A stretch of 25,771 nt of DNA from a virus. The position numbers and the translations under genes were made by a program. Below the pieces are notes generated by a model that had not been told where the DNA came from, searched no databases, and worked only from the letters and a program-made list of their open reading frames with translations. Positions 24,152 to 25,771 of this stretch are shown here, one piece after another (position 1 is the first letter of the stretch; each line of letters opens with the position of its first letter). Where the stretch lies: IMG/VR virus record IMGVR_UViG_3300010354_000567, positions 1-25,771 of that record; one strand, 5' to 3'.

Positions 24152-25732
24152 ATGGCAATTACAAAAGATTATAAACTTGTTAAAAATGCAAATGTCCAAC
24201 AAAAATGGACACAAGAGCATATTGATGATCTAATTGCTTGTCAAAATCAAGAAACTGGGCCTCATTATTTTCTTAATAACTTTTTCTTTATTCAACATCC
24301 TGTAAGAGGAAAATTAAAATACGAAGCATTCGATTATCAAAAACGCTTGGTAGATAGTTATCATGATCACAGGTTTAATATAAATCTCCTGCCTCGCCAA
24401 ACAGGTAAAACTACTACAGCGGCAGGTTATTTGTTGTGGTATGCAATGTTTATACCAGACAGCACTATACTTGTGGCAGCACACAAATATACAGGTGCCC
24501 AGGAAATCATGCAGCGTATTAGATATGCCTATGAATTATGTCCTGATCATATTCGTTGTGGTGTGGTCAGTTATAACAAACAGAGCATAGAGTTTGACAA
24601 CGGTAGTCGTATTGTAGCACAGACCACAACAGAAACAACAGGTCGTGGTATGAGTATTTCTCTACTCTATGCTGACGAGTTTGCCTTCGTTGAACCGAAC
24701 ATTGCTACAGAATTTTGGACTTCGATTCGTCCTACATTAGCCACAGGTGGTAAGGCCATACTAACATCTACACCTAATTCAGATGAAGATCAATTTGCTC
24801 TAATTTGGAAGGATGCTAGTTATAGGTTTGATGAACATGGTAATACAACAGAGTTAGGAAGAAACGGGTTTTTTCCTTTTAGAGCACATTGGAGTGAGCA
24901 CCCTGAGCGTGATGAAAAGTGGGCAGAAGTAGAAAGAGCAAGTATAGGCGAAGAACGATTCCGCCGTGAGCACGAATGCGAATTTTTGGTCTTCGATGAA
25001 ACGTTAATCAGCAGTCTAAAATTGGCTACCTTAGAGGGCAAAGAGCCATTCATGAAGATGGGGCAGTGTCGTTGGTATAGGAAGATCAAACCTAACTCCT
25101 CATATATTGTTGCTCTTGATCCCAGTCTGGGCACAGGTGGAGATCCAGCAGCCATACAAATCTTAGAAATTCCCAGTTTCGAACAGGCAGGCGAATGGCA
25201 GCACAACCTTACGACTATACAAGGACAAGTACGCATTCTTAGAGATATTTGTAACTATATCAATGACGAATGTTCCAAACAAGGACAAACTGCAAATTTA
25301 TATTTTAGTGTAGAAAATAATGCGGTAGGTGAAGCGGCACTGGTGGCCATATCAGAATTAGGTGAAGAAAGTATACCAGGCCTGTTCCTCAGTGAGCCCA
25401 TAAAGAAAGGGCATGTTCGCAGATTCCGCAAGGGATTTAATACCACACACTCAGCAAAAATATCAATCTGTGCTAAGTTAAAACATCTAATTGAAAGCGA
25501 TAGATTGAAAATCTATAGCAAGCCTTTAGTCAGTGAACTAAAGACCTATGTGGCTAAAGGAATAAGTTTTGCAGGCAAAGTCGGCTCAACTGATGATTTG
25601 GTCAGCAGTATGCTGTTGGCACTACGCATGGTAATGATGCTACAAGAGTGGGATCCTGCTATATACGATAAAATGCGTGAAGAACGAGAAGATGAGTGGA
25701 TTATGCCCATGCCCATTTACATAACGCACTAA
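24152..25732 (+). CDS. gp17: Terminase large subunit gp17
   Basis: The 526-residue product (T4: 610) is a two-domain packaging motor. The ATPase has Walker A PRQTGKTT (Lys86), Walker B LLYADEFAF (Asp175, Glu176) and the coupling motif LTSTPN (204-209). The nuclease domain has the RNase-H-like acidic residues Asp323 (IVALDPSLGTGG), Glu388 (YFSVENNAVG) and Asp481/Asp482 (TDDLVSSMLLALRM). It cuts concatemeric DNA and pumps it into the prohead at the portal. There is no SD, and a TAAATA box ends 5 bases before the ATG, just after a terminator, so this gene should have its own transcript. All catalytic residues appear intact. Confidence 0.95.
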   Translation: MAITKDYKLVKNANVQQKWTQEHIDDLIACQNQETGPHYFLNNFFFIQHPVRGKLKYEAFDYQKRLVDSYHDHRFNINLLPRQTGKTTTAAGYLLWYAMFIPDSTILVAAHKYTGAQEIMQRIRYAYELCPDHIRCGVVSYNKQSIEFDNGSRIVAQTTTETTGRGMSISLLYADEFAFVEPNIATEFWTSIRPTLATGGKAILTSTPNSDEDQFALIWKDASYRFDEHGNTTELGRNGFFPFRAHWSEHPERDEKWAEVERASIGEERFRREHECEFLVFDETLISSLKLATLEGKEPFMKMGQCRWYRKIKPNSSYIVALDPSLGTGGDPAAIQILEIPSFEQAGEWQHNLTTIQGQVRILRDICNYINDECSKQGQTANLYFSVENNAVGEAALVAISELGEESIPGLFLSEPIKKGHVRRFRKGFNTTHSAKISICAKLKHLIESDRLKIYSKPLVSELKTYVAKGISFAGKVGSTDDLVSSMLLALRMVMMLQEWDPAIYDKMREEREDEWIMPMPIYITH

Positions 25733-25738
25733 TAAATA
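25731..25738 (+). promoter_or_regulatory. Late-promoter-like box AATAAATA after gp17
   Basis: The box overlaps the gp17 stop and ends 6 bases before the ATG at 25745. It continues the close-spacing pattern seen before five genes upstream. Confidence 0.4.
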
Positions 25739-25744
25739 TACATT

Positions 25745-25771
25745 ATGAAACCTATACAGATTATCAGCCAA
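25745..25771 (+). CDS. Start of a further gene, 3' partial
   Basis: An ATG at 25745 opens a frame to the window edge (MKPIQIISQ). It is supported by the promoter-like box just upstream and by the gap after gp17. Nothing can be said about the product from nine residues. Confidence 0.45.

Noticed and set aside
24820-25236. 138-codon minus-strand frame inside gp17
   Set aside because: It lies wholly opposite the nuclease part of the terminase, with no recognisable protein features or promoter.
24152-25732. gp17 looks slightly more GC-rich than its neighbours, possible recent transfer
   Set aside because: This is an impression by eye; base and codon use were not computed and the gene's promoter matches the local pattern.

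Overview
The window is a stretch of late (virion-building) genes from a T4-like, contractile-tailed phage. The large and small terminase subunits, tail sheath, tail tube, neck proteins gp13 and gp14, sheath-terminator gp15, head-completion gp4 and a T4 gp1-type nucleotide kinase can each be recognised from their protein sequence. The long fibre-like proteins at the left, with their Gly/Thr/Ser-rich beta repeats, and the AT-rich sequence are of the kind found in marine T4-like phages (cyanophages and pelagiphages). The host cannot be named from the sequence. Several genes have good Shine-Dalgarno sites, so the host uses ordinary SD initiation at least part of the time. No tRNA, CRISPR array, insertion sequence or integrase was seen.

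Layout. Positions 1-10049 (+): a giant repetitive structural protein whose 5' end lies outside the window, followed by three smaller tail or fibre proteins. 10050-10190: a control region with late-promoter-like boxes and a possible 22-codon ORF. 10191-11546 (+): a 76-aa glycine-rich protein, an unknown 156-aa protein and a GT-A-type glycosyltransferase. 11541-14553 (-): Nudix hydrolase, gp15 and gp14, read leftward from a divergent promoter pair at 14554-14582. 14583-16058 (+): gp13 and a dNMP kinase. 16021-16356 (-): a small zinc/HNH-like protein. 16455-20095 (+): sheath and tube, closed by a terminator. 20157-24093 (+): a tube-like protein, an unknown protein, gp4, small terminase, a candidate internal head protein and an acidic protein, closed by a second terminator. 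24152-25732 (+): large terminase. A further gene starts at 25745.

How it works together. The genes cover DNA packaging (gp16, gp17), head closure (gp4), the neck (gp13, gp14), the tail (gp15, gp18, gp19, tube-like protein) and the outer fibres. A T4 late-type box (nnTAAATA) lies in front of most transcription units. Before five genes it ends only 5 to 7 bases from the start codon and no SD is present, which predicts leaderless late mRNAs. The other promoter-proximal genes have a longer leader with an SD. This two-class start architecture is the most striking pattern in the window. Others are the eight-fold tandem repeat in the giant protein, beta modules shared between neighbouring tail genes, YadA-like turns in a fibre protein, and a T4-style capsid-targeting N-terminus on the 197-aa protein.
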